In this document: piece after piece, positions 14,295 through 21,919 of the stretch
Layout: every line of letters begins with the position of its first letter
How positions within the stretch are numbered: position 1 is the stretch's first letter
From: a virus
Reading direction: 5' to 3' (one strand)
IMG/VR virus record: IMGVR_UViG_3300028612_000679
Span: 1 to 23,966 of that record
Length of the DNA stretch: 23,966 nucleotides
The notes under the pieces: model-generated
Seen by the model: the letters and a program-made list of their open reading frames with translations, nothing else
Database searches by the model: none
Told to the model about the DNA's origin: nothing
Made by a program: the position numbers and the translations under genes

Positions 14295-14749
14295 GCTTCG
14301 AGCCAACAAGATACTGCGCTTACGGAGATCATCGGGCTTATGCGTTTGCTTTCCGAGATGATAAGCGTTCGATCTGCTTAGATTGCCACGCCAAGCGCGA
14401 GCGCGAGGCAAGAGGCCCTGCAACGCGAGAAAGAGAGTTGCGTCGGCTGTGGCGGTATTTGCTCCATTACGCTAAACGTCGTGCCGATCAAAAAGTCTTA
14501 CCGTTTGATCTGTTCGATCACGCCGAAGAGATGGAACGACGGATAATGGCTGGCGTCTGCGAGATGACGGGTTTGCCGCTGAAGATGGAAGCGGGAAAAC
14601 GCGACTGGAACAGCCCTTCGATACACCGAATGACCCCAAAAGAAGGATATGTAATCGGTAACGTCCGAGTTATTTGTTTCGCCTTGAATGCCGCTATAGG
14701 CGAGTGGGGCGAGGACCGCTTGCGTGAAGTGATATCCGCATGGAAGTGA
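14291..14749 (+). CDS. HNH-like endonuclease domain protein
   Basis: A 152-residue protein with an N-terminal zinc-type pair (CAYGDH...CLDC) and a C-terminal HNH-like signature: CEMTGLPL, then SPSIHRMTPKEGYVIGNV and ICFALN. In many free-standing phage HNH enzymes this reads SLDRIDP..GY..NV......N. The Asp of that motif is replaced by His, so activity is uncertain. The middle is a basic helix. It lies between the VRR-NUC and SNF2 genes, which are often neighbours, and its codons are less GC-rich than theirs. That fits a homing-type insertion. It overlaps both neighbours by a few bases (ATGA at 14291, and the helicase start at 14740). Confidence 0.62.
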   Translation: MSFEPTRYCAYGDHRAYAFAFRDDKRSICLDCHAKREREARGPATRERELRRLWRYLLHYAKRRADQKVLPFDLFDHAEEMERRIMAGVCEMTGLPLKMEAGKRDWNSPSIHRMTPKEGYVIGNVRVICFALNAAIGEWGEDRLREVISAWK

Positions 14750-16338
14750 CTTCTTTCGCGGACCGCTACAGAGCTGTTGAGCTATTCCGGTCAAGCCTTC
14801 ATCGCTACCAGAAGCGGGCTGTGGACTTTGTGTTGCAGCGGCCATTTTCTGCACTTTTCCTAGATGTCGGTATGGGCAAGTGCGCGATCATGTTGACTTT
14901 GATTGCAGAGCTTATTAAGCGTGGCGAGTTTCAAGGCCCTTGTCTAGTAGTCGCTCCTTTAAGGGTTGCACGCGCTACTTGGACTTCCGAGATCAGGACG
15001 TGGAAACAGTCTGCCGGGCTCGACTACCAACTGATCCGGGCCGAAGACAGCGATCCCGACATAGACGCGATCTGGCGGGAGAAGTACCAGAAGCGGTATC
15101 AGGCCGAGCGCCGGGTAGGGGAGGACCCGAAGACGGCACAGCGCGCAGCAGCACGGTACGCAGCGCCGTTTCGCCTAGCAGCCAAAGAGCGCAAGCGCCG
15201 GGCACAGACGCGCAATCTGAAAGCCGATATCCACATTATCAATATCGAGGCGCTGGAATGGCTCGTCGGCTATTGGGAGCACAGGGGCAAGACAACCGGC
15301 AAGACGTGGCCGTACAAGATGGTGGTGCTCGACGAGAGCAGTAAATTCAAGGACTACACGACCAAGCGGTTCAAGGCGCTGAAGAAGTGCCTGTCGCGGA
15401 TCACCCGGCTCCACGAGCTGACGGCCAGTCCGGCAACGGAAGGCTATGAACAGCTCTTCGCGCAGCTCTATCTTCTCGATCGCGGCAAGAGACTTGGCCG
15501 GGCGATCGGGACGTACCGGGCGAAGTATTTCCATAAGATCAGCTTGGGCAAGAACAGCAGGCACCACAAGTACGAGCTGCGGAAGGGCGCGGACAAAGAG
15601 ATCGGCAAGAAGATCGCGGACGTCTGCCTCGTGATGAAGCAGGAGGATCACAGGGACGAGCTGGGCGATCTGGAATGGAAGCCAGTCATGCGCCGGATTG
15701 AGCTGGACCCGGAGCTGATGAACCGCATAGACGACTTCCAGAAGAGCTTCATCCTAAAGCTCGACGATCTGCGAATCGAGGCACTGAATTCCGCCGCGCT
15801 GTTCAACAAGCTGCTGCAAGCGACGTCGGGTGCGGTGTATGACGAAGAGAAAAATGTCGTGCCGGTGCATGACGAGAAGATCGAAGCTCTGCGCGAGTTG
15901 AAGGAAGAGCTGCAAGGCGAGCCCCTTCTCGTGCCGTATTGGTTCCAGTCCAGTCTCGCCCGGCTGAAGAAGGCTTTCCCCGGCGCGGTCGCCATGGACA
16001 AGGAAGGCCGGGCGGTTGACGAGTGGAATAAGGGCAAGATCGACATGCTCTTCATGCAGGCCGCAGGGACAGCCCACGGCCTGAATATGCAGAAGGGCCC
16101 CGGACACGATCTCTGTTGGTTCGATCTCCCGTGGAGCGCCGAGCTTTATGAGCAGATGATAGGCAGACTCGCCCGACAGGGGCAGCAGCAACTCGTTCGA
16201 TCGCATGTGCTTTCGTGTATTGGCACGGTTGACGAGTATGTGTACAAGTGCCTTCAGGACAAGCAGGAAGGGCAGCGCCGCTTGTTTGAATTCATCCGTG
16301 CCGAGCGAGCGCGTATCGAGATGAAACTGGCTGCGTAG
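14740..16338 (+). CDS. SNF2-type DNA helicase/translocase
   Basis: A 532-residue superfamily 2 ATPase. An RYQKRAVDF Q-like motif is near residues 22-30, Walker A DVGMGKCA at 42-49, motif Ia VVAPLRVARATW at 70-81, Walker B/motif II VVLDESSKFKD at 195-205 and motif III LTASPATEG at 227-235. The C-terminal lobe ends with motif VI EQMIGRLARQGQ, required for ATP hydrolysis. A charged Arg/Lys/Glu-rich stretch (about 110-160) between motifs Ia and II looks longer than in usual phage relatives. The ATG at 14740 overlaps the HNH-like gene, and a dispersed palindrome (14743-14753) sits right at the start codon. Probable role: DNA unwinding or remodelling with VRR-NUC. Confidence 0.92.
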   Translation: MEVTSFADRYRAVELFRSSLHRYQKRAVDFVLQRPFSALFLDVGMGKCAIMLTLIAELIKRGEFQGPCLVVAPLRVARATWTSEIRTWKQSAGLDYQLIRAEDSDPDIDAIWREKYQKRYQAERRVGEDPKTAQRAAARYAAPFRLAAKERKRRAQTRNLKADIHIINIEALEWLVGYWEHRGKTTGKTWPYKMVVLDESSKFKDYTTKRFKALKKCLSRITRLHELTASPATEGYEQLFAQLYLLDRGKRLGRAIGTYRAKYFHKISLGKNSRHHKYELRKGADKEIGKKIADVCLVMKQEDHRDELGDLEWKPVMRRIELDPELMNRIDDFQKSFILKLDDLRIEALNSAALFNKLLQATSGAVYDEEKNVVPVHDEKIEALRELKEELQGEPLLVPYWFQSSLARLKKAFPGAVAMDKEGRAVDEWNKGKIDMLFMQAAGTAHGLNMQKGPGHDLCWFDLPWSAELYEQMIGRLARQGQQQLVRSHVLSCIGTVDEYVYKCLQDKQEGQRRLFEFIRAERARIEMKLAA

Positions 16339-16351
16339 AAGGACCGATCAG

Positions 16352-16498
16352 ATGGCACGACCTAAGAAAGTGAAGAGTAGCCGCGTATGTCCGGAATGCG
16401 GTGGACGGCACACGAAGATATTTTCCTGCAACACCGGGAAGTATACATGCCAAATCTGTTCGCACGAATATGATCCTCCTGTTCGGGGGGCAGCGTAA
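16352..16498 (+). CDS. Short zinc-ribbon protein (48 aa)
   Basis: A 48-residue reading from the ATG at 16352, with AAGGA ten bases upstream, to the TAA at 16496-16498. It encodes a basic N-terminus (MARPKKVKSSR) and a classical zinc ribbon: CPEC at residues 13-16, Cys26, and CQIC at 33-36. The TAATG junction overlaps the next start, supporting translation. The upstream AGAAGGACCGAT (16337-16348) is identical to the one before the gene at 393. Function unknown. The fold suggests nucleic-acid or protein contact. Confidence 0.7.
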   Translation: MARPKKVKSSRVCPECGGRHTKIFSCNTGKYTCQICSHEYDPPVRGAA

Positions 16499-16830
16499 TG
16501 GGGCGACCGAAATTATCCCCTGACACGGCTAGGGCACTAGAGCGCAGCGGATACCGCGTAAGCTCGCTATATCAGCGCCCGGTCGCAGACAGCCGGAAGC
16601 TCAAGCAAGTATGCGAGCCCGCAGACCCGTGGACGGCTCACGTCTATCTGCCAGACAAGAGCACGCCGGTTCCGTGGTTCGCCCGCAAGATCGCGATCGC
16701 GAATGGAGCCACAGCCGATGAAGCCGTGATAGCTGCCATCCCCCGGACGGGCGGTTTGATGTCGAGCTACCGCCTTCTCGGGGAAGCCATAGACAGCCTG
16801 ACACAGACGGTCAGGGGGCGCCCGGCATGA
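16498..16830 (+). CDS. Hypothetical protein (110 aa)
   Basis: Not recognised. The ATG at 16498 overlaps the stop of the preceding mini-gene. It begins with MGRPKLSPDTARALE, a basic helical start often seen in small phage DNA-associated proteins. The rest alternates short strands and helices (WTAHVYLP, PWFARKIAIANGATADEAVIAAI), without catalytic or Cys motifs. It ends in an ATGA overlap with the next gene and lies just upstream of the terminase genes. Confidence 0.65.
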   Translation: MGRPKLSPDTARALERSGYRVSSLYQRPVADSRKLKQVCEPADPWTAHVYLPDKSTPVPWFARKIAIANGATADEAVIAAIPRTGGLMSSYRLLGEAIDSLTQTVRGRPA

Positions 16831-17180
16831 CGAATTATCGCTTAGGCTGTCTAATGGTAGTTGACGCCAAGAAGGATCAGTGGTTCGCGCAGATCGTCGA
16901 AGAAGGCGCCCCAGCACGCGGGTTCTTCAAGCCGGTCGCCAGCGGACTCGGCACAGGCAAGCAAGAGACGCTGATGAAGGTTTGTGGTTTTGCCGGGCTG
17001 AAAGAGCCGCCGCCGCTCGCTATGCGGTCAGAGCGGGTGACGGCTGATGTAGTCCAGATCGGCCTTCTCGACGCTATGCGACGTTGCGCCCGAGCGATGG
17101 ACGATCTGACAACCGATATCGCGCTTGCCCGGCACGACTTTGAGACGAGCGGCGTAGATCAATATGAATTCGACTTGTAG
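16827..17180 (+). CDS. Hypothetical protein (117 aa)
   Basis: Not recognised. It starts at the ATG at 16827, overlapping the upstream stop. The first 50 residues have a strand pattern (LGCLMVVDAKKDQWFAQIVEEG), followed by a helical C-terminal half (VVQIGLLDAMRRCARAMDDL) that ends in an acidic YEFDL. There is no membrane segment. It lies eight bases before the terminase small subunit gene, which has its own AGGA ribosome site, so it could belong to either the early or the packaging unit. Confidence 0.65.
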   Translation: MTNYRLGCLMVVDAKKDQWFAQIVEEGAPARGFFKPVASGLGTGKQETLMKVCGFAGLKEPPPLAMRSERVTADVVQIGLLDAMRRCARAMDDLTTDIALARHDFETSGVDQYEFDL

Positions 17181-17188
17181 GAACAGAG

Positions 17189-17884
17189 ATGGCGCTTCGA
17201 GCTAACAAACAATCGAAACTGGATGACACCCGGCCTCGTCGCGGGCGCCCGCCTAAGTCCGGCGAAGTAACTTCCGAGATAGTCGATAGCGGCTGCGCCA
17301 CCATGACGCAGATCGCACAGATGTTTCGCACGGATACCAAGACGCTCCCCAAGAGGATGCGTGGTATCCAGTCGGCAGGCAAGAACAAGAAGGGTTACAC
17401 GGTCTATTCGATCGCGGAAGCCGCCACGCGCATTGTCCGTCCCGGCTATGAGATGGAAGAGTATATCCGGCAGATGTCTCCGCAAGAGCTGCCGCCGCTA
17501 CTCTCGAAGGAATTCTGGAACGGGCAGAACGCTCGTATCAAATTCGAGGAACAGATGGGGCGCCTGTGGCCGACTGATCGCGTGGTCGAATGCTTCGGTG
17601 CCGGGCTCTCTGCTTTGCGTATGGCTATCCTGCTGGTAAAGGATGGCGTCGAGCGCGAAGAGCAGCTTACCCAAGCACAGCGTGACGCAGTACAACGATT
17701 TATGGACGCGGCGATCAATGACGCCCGCGAATCCGTTATGGAAAAGATGAAGGAATTCGACTGTGCTTACGAGCTTGAAGACGACGGGGGAATTCAAGGA
17801 CTCGAAGGGCCGGACGATCGAGCCGGTGACGACGGAAACCTTCTTGCGTCCGAGGACGACGAAGAAGAAGATATCGGGATATGA
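17189..17884 (+). CDS. Terminase small subunit (DUF1441-like)
   Basis: A 231-residue packaging protein. An Arg/Pro-rich N-terminus (TRPRRGRPPKSGE) precedes a helix-turn-helix like that of lambda Nu1 and the DUF1441 family (MTQIAQMFRTDTKTLPKRMRGI, about 38-60), then the YSIAEAA segment. The middle and C-terminal helices suggest oligomerisation and binding to the large subunit. The last 20 residues are strongly acidic (EDDEEEDIGI). It would recognise the packaging site and recruit the large subunit. The ATG has AGGA seven bases upstream. Its 3' end overlaps the large-subunit frame by up to 122 bases. A dispersed palindrome is at 17264-17274. Confidence 0.82.
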   Translation: MALRANKQSKLDDTRPRRGRPPKSGEVTSEIVDSGCATMTQIAQMFRTDTKTLPKRMRGIQSAGKNKKGYTVYSIAEAATRIVRPGYEMEEYIRQMSPQELPPLLSKEFWNGQNARIKFEEQMGRLWPTDRVVECFGAGLSALRMAILLVKDGVEREEQLTQAQRDAVQRFMDAAINDARESVMEKMKEFDCAYELEDDGGIQGLEGPDDRAGDDGNLLASEDDEEEDIGI

Positions 17885-19991
17885 GACACTTGGCGCGCTG
17901 CTGTCCGCCACCACCGCAAAGAGCCTAGTCCCGCCCCGGCGCGTTACTGTATCCGAGTGGGCCCAAGATACCCGCAAGCTCAATAACCCCGGCTCGTACG
18001 TCGGGGAATGGCGCAACGATACCGTGCCGTATCTCCGCAAGCCGATGGACTTGCTGACGTCCGTGTCCTACCGGGCGATGGTGTTCGTCGGCCCGGCGCA
18101 GTGCGGCAAGACCGAGATCATTCTCAACTGGACCGGCTACAGCGTAACCACGGACCCGCAGGACATGATGATCTACTCGCCCACCTTCACGGCGGCGCGA
18201 GACTTCTCAATGCGTCGTATCGACCGCCTGCAACGTCACACCCCGGAAGTCAAAGCCGAGCTCATGCGTGACGCCGACTCGGATAATAAATTCGACAAGC
18301 ACTACCAAACCGGGATGATGCTGACCCTGACCTATCCCAGCGTCACCGAGTTAGCCGGTCGCCCGGTGGGCCGGATCGCCATGACAGACTATGATCGTAT
18401 GGCGGAAGACGTAGGCGGCGACGGCAACCCCTTCGATCTGGCGTCTAAGCGCACCACCACTTTCGGCAGCTATGCGATGACACTGGCCGAGAGCAGCCCG
18501 TCGAGAGAAGTTGCACTAGACGGCCACAAGAAAGTCCTGAAGGGCCACGAAGCCCCGCCCACGACGGGTATCCTTGCTTTGTACAACCGTGGCGATCGTC
18601 AGCGGTGGGTGTGGCCGTGCCCGCACTGCGGAAGTTACTTCGAGGGCACGTGGGAGCACATGAAATGGGATACGTCGCTCAAGTCGAACATGGCACAGGC
18701 CGAGAGCTGCTACATGGAATGCCCCGACTGTACCGGGCACATATCCCCGTCGCAGCGCAATTCCATGAACCGCAAGGGCGTCTGGATCGCAGAGGGGCAG
18801 GAAGTCGATTTCGAGGGTACGCCGTACGGTGAAGGCCGGTCCTCCAACATAGCCAGCTTCTGGCTCCGGGGCGTGGCCGCTGGTCTGACGACATGGCCGG
18901 TACTCGTGAAGACGTATCTCGACGCCGAAGACGACTATCAGTCGAGCGGTGACGAAACCGCGCTCAAGAAATTCTTCAACACGGACCTTGGCGAAATCTA
19001 TATCGACCGGGCGCTGCTGGATGAATCAGTCCGAACCCCGGAAGACTTGGAGAGCCGACAGGAGAGCTGGCCGGTGCGCTGCGTACCCAAGCCGGTTCGC
19101 TTCTTGCTCGGGCTCGTTGACGTGCAGAAGAACCACTTCGTGGTGCAGATCATCGGCATAGCGCCCGGCGCTACCCGGTTCGACATGTATCTCGTGGATC
19201 GCTTCACGATACGCTACAGCGACAGGATTGATCCCAGCTCCCCGGAAGGCAAAGAGAGCTACATGTTCGTTAAGCCCGGCGCTTATCTCGACGATTGGGA
19301 CAAGATCATCGAAGAAGTCATGGAAGCGCAGTACCCGCTAGACGACGATTCCGATCGCTACATGTCTGTCCGCATGACGTTCTGCGACTCTGGCGGTGAA
19401 GCGGGCGTGACAACTAACGCTTACAACTTCTACCGTAAGATCAGGAAAGAGGGCTGGCTGGGCCGGTTCTATCTCGTCAAGGGCGACAGGCGACCGGGCG
19501 CGCCCCGCGCGCACGTCACCTATCCAGACGCCGACAAGAAGTCGAGAGCCGGGGCCCGAGGGGAAATCCCGGTACTGATGCTCAATCCCACGATCAACAA
19601 GGACGATCTCGACAACAGGCTCGATATCGTCGCGCCCGGCGAAGGCATGATACACTTCCCCGAATGGCTGATGCTAGACGGCGCAGATCGTGATTCGGGC
19701 GCCAAGATGGAATGGTTCTATTCGGAAATGACTTCCGAGATCAGGGAACCGAGCAAAGGCTGGGTGAAGGTCAAGAAGCGCAACGAGGCGTGGGACTTGT
19801 TCTACTACGCCATCGGGGCTTGTGCTTCGAGCTATCTTGGCATAGAGAAGCTGGACTGGTCGAACCCCCCGCCGTGGGCCGACGAATGGGACAACAATCC
19901 GCTGGTCGTATCTGGCGATCAGGAAGGGCCCTTCGCGGAACAAGAGGACGGGCACTTCGATTGGGCCGCTATGGGACGAAACTTAGGATGA
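17763..19991 (+). CDS. Terminase large subunit (GpA family)
   Basis: A packaging motor and nuclease of the lambda GpA family, 742 residues from the GTG at 17763. Walker A is VGPAQCGKTE at about 109-118, and a Walker B-like RIAMTDYDRM is near 204-213. The zinc-like CPHCG...CPDC segment is in the middle, and the C-terminal nuclease includes LLGLVDVQKNHF and TFCDSGGEAG. The true start is uncertain: GTG 17763, GTG 17826 or TTG 17844 are all in frame, and family homology begins around TLGALL. The gene overlaps the small-subunit end in another frame. It cuts concatemers and translocates DNA into proheads. A dispersed palindrome is at 18631-18641, with a variant at 19725. Confidence 0.93.
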   Translation: MLTSLKTTGEFKDSKGRTIEPVTTETFLRPRTTKKKISGYETLGALLSATTAKSLVPPRRVTVSEWAQDTRKLNNPGSYVGEWRNDTVPYLRKPMDLLTSVSYRAMVFVGPAQCGKTEIILNWTGYSVTTDPQDMMIYSPTFTAARDFSMRRIDRLQRHTPEVKAELMRDADSDNKFDKHYQTGMMLTLTYPSVTELAGRPVGRIAMTDYDRMAEDVGGDGNPFDLASKRTTTFGSYAMTLAESSPSREVALDGHKKVLKGHEAPPTTGILALYNRGDRQRWVWPCPHCGSYFEGTWEHMKWDTSLKSNMAQAESCYMECPDCTGHISPSQRNSMNRKGVWIAEGQEVDFEGTPYGEGRSSNIASFWLRGVAAGLTTWPVLVKTYLDAEDDYQSSGDETALKKFFNTDLGEIYIDRALLDESVRTPEDLESRQESWPVRCVPKPVRFLLGLVDVQKNHFVVQIIGIAPGATRFDMYLVDRFTIRYSDRIDPSSPEGKESYMFVKPGAYLDDWDKIIEEVMEAQYPLDDDSDRYMSVRMTFCDSGGEAGVTTNAYNFYRKIRKEGWLGRFYLVKGDRRPGAPRAHVTYPDADKKSRAGARGEIPVLMLNPTINKDDLDNRLDIVAPGEGMIHFPEWLMLDGADRDSGAKMEWFYSEMTSEIREPSKGWVKVKKRNEAWDLFYYAIGACASSYLGIEKLDWSNPPPWADEWDNNPLVVSGDQEGPFAEQEDGHFDWAAMGRNLG

Positions 19992-19997
19992 CGATCA

Positions 19998-20255
19998 ATG
20001 GCGACTTTGCCCGCTCCACAGGACGAAGCCACCCGGCTGAAGTATCAAGGCTGGCTGATCGAGGCGAGGGAAGCCTATAACGATCTTGTTACGGGTGTCC
20101 GGGCCCGCGTCTTCGTCGATCAGAACGGTGAGCGGATTGAGTACGATCGGGTTAGCGCCAGCGCCCTTTCGAGCTGGATCGCCACTCTCGAAAATGCTTT
20201 GAGCCCCGCGCTGGCGCGCTACCGCCGTCCGCGCCCACTAGGATTCACCTTCTGA
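19998..20255 (+). CDS. W: gpW-like head-tail joining protein
   Basis: An 85-residue protein that matches the lambda gpW pattern: a first helix (LKYQGWLIEAREAYNDLVTG), a beta-hairpin containing VDQNGERIEYDRVS, a second helix (LSSWIATLENAL), and a basic RRPRPLGFTF tail equivalent to the RRRGPAGF end of gpW. It binds the portal after packaging and prepares the head for tail attachment. The ATG is seven bases after the terminase stop, with AGGA upstream. The gene stops in a TGATG overlap with the portal gene, the same order as in lambda. Confidence 0.85.
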   Translation: MATLPAPQDEATRLKYQGWLIEAREAYNDLVTGVRARVFVDQNGERIEYDRVSASALSSWIATLENALSPALARYRRPRPLGFTF

Positions 20256-21919
20256 TGTCTTATCCAGCTCCCGTTGTTTTTGACGCCGAAGAAGCCGCCC
20301 GCCACGAAGCGGGCGAAATGGCATTTGGCGGCGCGATCGAAGGCGCCGAGCGCCTGAAGCGCGAAACCGTCAACTGGAATCCAACTCGCGTGTCCCCGGA
20401 CAGGGCGATCAACACGGTGCGCCCGGAAGCCGATGCCCGGTCCCGCGACATGATGATGAACGACGGACACACGCAAGGCGTGGTCCGGCTTCAGAAGGAC
20501 AGCATCATTGGCGGCAGCTTCCGGCTCAATGCGAAGCCGGATTACCGCGTGATCTACGGCGAGGACAGCGAAGCCGCCGCAGAGTACGGCGAAGAGCTGG
20601 CAGCGGTGGCCGAGTCACGCTTCAATCTGGCGGCGGCGTCGGAAGATTGTTATTTCGATCGCGGCGGGATGATGAATTTCACCGAGATGCTGCGCCTCCA
20701 AGTCGGAGCGTATCTCTACACGGGCGACTGCTTCGAGACGGTCGAGTACCAGAACCCCGATCCGCAGCGGCCTTTCCGCACGTCGTTCCAGCTCGTCGCC
20801 CCGCAGCGTGTCACGAACCCGGATGGCCGGGACGATACCGAGACGTTGCGCCGGGGGATCGAGATCGACCGCTACGGCAAGCCGCTCAATTTCTGGATTC
20901 AGGACGGTTACGACTTCGATCTCTATCCCGGATCGGCAGGCCGCAAGTGGAAGCGTGTACCGGCACGCAAACCGTGGGGCCGTCGCCAAGTGATCTTTCT
21001 GCGTGACGCCAATCTGATCGACCAAACACGCGGCATGTCCGAGATGGTGGCTGCGCTCGCGCACATGCGTATGACGAAGAAGTTTTCCGAGATCACGCTT
21101 CAGCGCGCAGTGGTGGACGCGACGTACGCTGCGGCGATCGAGAGCGAGCTGCCGAACCACGAAGTCATATCGGCTATGGGCGGCGGCGAGCAAGGCTGGG
21201 TCAACGCGATCGGCCAGTACATGAACATGCTGCAAGGCTACCTTGGCGGCAGTGAGAATATCGCGATCGACGGTGTGCAGATGCCCCATCTGTTCCCCGG
21301 CACGAAGTTGAACCTTCAGGGCGTGGGCGCTCCTGCCGGTGTCGGAAGTGACTTCGAGACGTCGCTACACCGCCGTATCGCTGCGACGCTTGGCGTCAGC
21401 TACGCCGAGTATGCGCGAGACTTCACCAAGGGTAGCTATTCGTCCGCGAAGGCCGAAATCGCTACTGCCGAGCGCACGGCCAACGTAAAGAAGAAAATGT
21501 GCGCCGAGCGTCTGGCGACGATGCGGTATCAGCTATGGTTTGAAGAAGAGATGGGGGCAGGCAATCTCCCCCTCCCTCCCGGTCGCAACCGCACGGATTT
21601 CTATCGCCCGCTGATGAAGGACGCGTACACCCGTTGTACGTGGATCGGCACTGGCCGGGGGCAGATCGACGAGCTGAAGGAAACGCAGGCCGCGATGCTC
21701 CGCGTCAAGGCAGGCTTCTCCACATTCGAGGAAGAGTGCGCCAAGCTGGGCCGCGACTATCGCGAGACGTTCGCACAGCGCGCTAAGGAAAACCGCTTGC
21801 AGGAACGTCTCGGCCTGTCCTTCACACTGGACGCCAGCAAGGACGGTCAGAACGAAGCGGGCAACACGATCACCGAAGATGATCCAAACGAGCAAGGTGG
21901 TTCCAATGCCGAAGAGTAA
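20255..21919 (+). CDS. B: Portal protein (lambda gpB family)
   Basis: A 554-residue portal protein, similar in length to lambda gpB. It would form the dodecameric channel at the head vertex through which DNA is packaged. Family-like features are the N-terminal NPTRVSPDRAI segment, the NDGHTQGVVRLQKDSIIGGSFRLNAKPD region (two blocks, about 68-95), VIFLRDANLIDQTRGMSEM near 248-266, and a C-terminal AYTRCTWIGTGRGQIDELKE block (two parts). The last 40 residues are acidic and Asn-rich, probably disordered. The ATG at 20255 overlaps the gpW stop. Its end overlaps the protease start by 14 bases. A dispersed palindrome is at 21345-21355. Confidence 0.93.
   Translation: MSYPAPVVFDAEEAARHEAGEMAFGGAIEGAERLKRETVNWNPTRVSPDRAINTVRPEADARSRDMMMNDGHTQGVVRLQKDSIIGGSFRLNAKPDYRVIYGEDSEAAAEYGEELAAVAESRFNLAAASEDCYFDRGGMMNFTEMLRLQVGAYLYTGDCFETVEYQNPDPQRPFRTSFQLVAPQRVTNPDGRDDTETLRRGIEIDRYGKPLNFWIQDGYDFDLYPGSAGRKWKRVPARKPWGRRQVIFLRDANLIDQTRGMSEMVAALAHMRMTKKFSEITLQRAVVDATYAAAIESELPNHEVISAMGGGEQGWVNAIGQYMNMLQGYLGGSENIAIDGVQMPHLFPGTKLNLQGVGAPAGVGSDFETSLHRRIAATLGVSYAEYARDFTKGSYSSAKAEIATAERTANVKKKMCAERLATMRYQLWFEEEMGAGNLPLPPGRNRTDFYRPLMKDAYTRCTWIGTGRGQIDELKETQAAMLRVKAGFSTFEEECAKLGRDYRETFAQRAKENRLQERLGLSFTLDASKDGQNEAGNTITEDDPNEQGGSNAEE

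Noticed and set aside
20615-21289. Minus-strand open frame of 224 residues inside the portal gene
   Set aside because: The portal reading is well supported, and the antisense product has no recognisable pattern.
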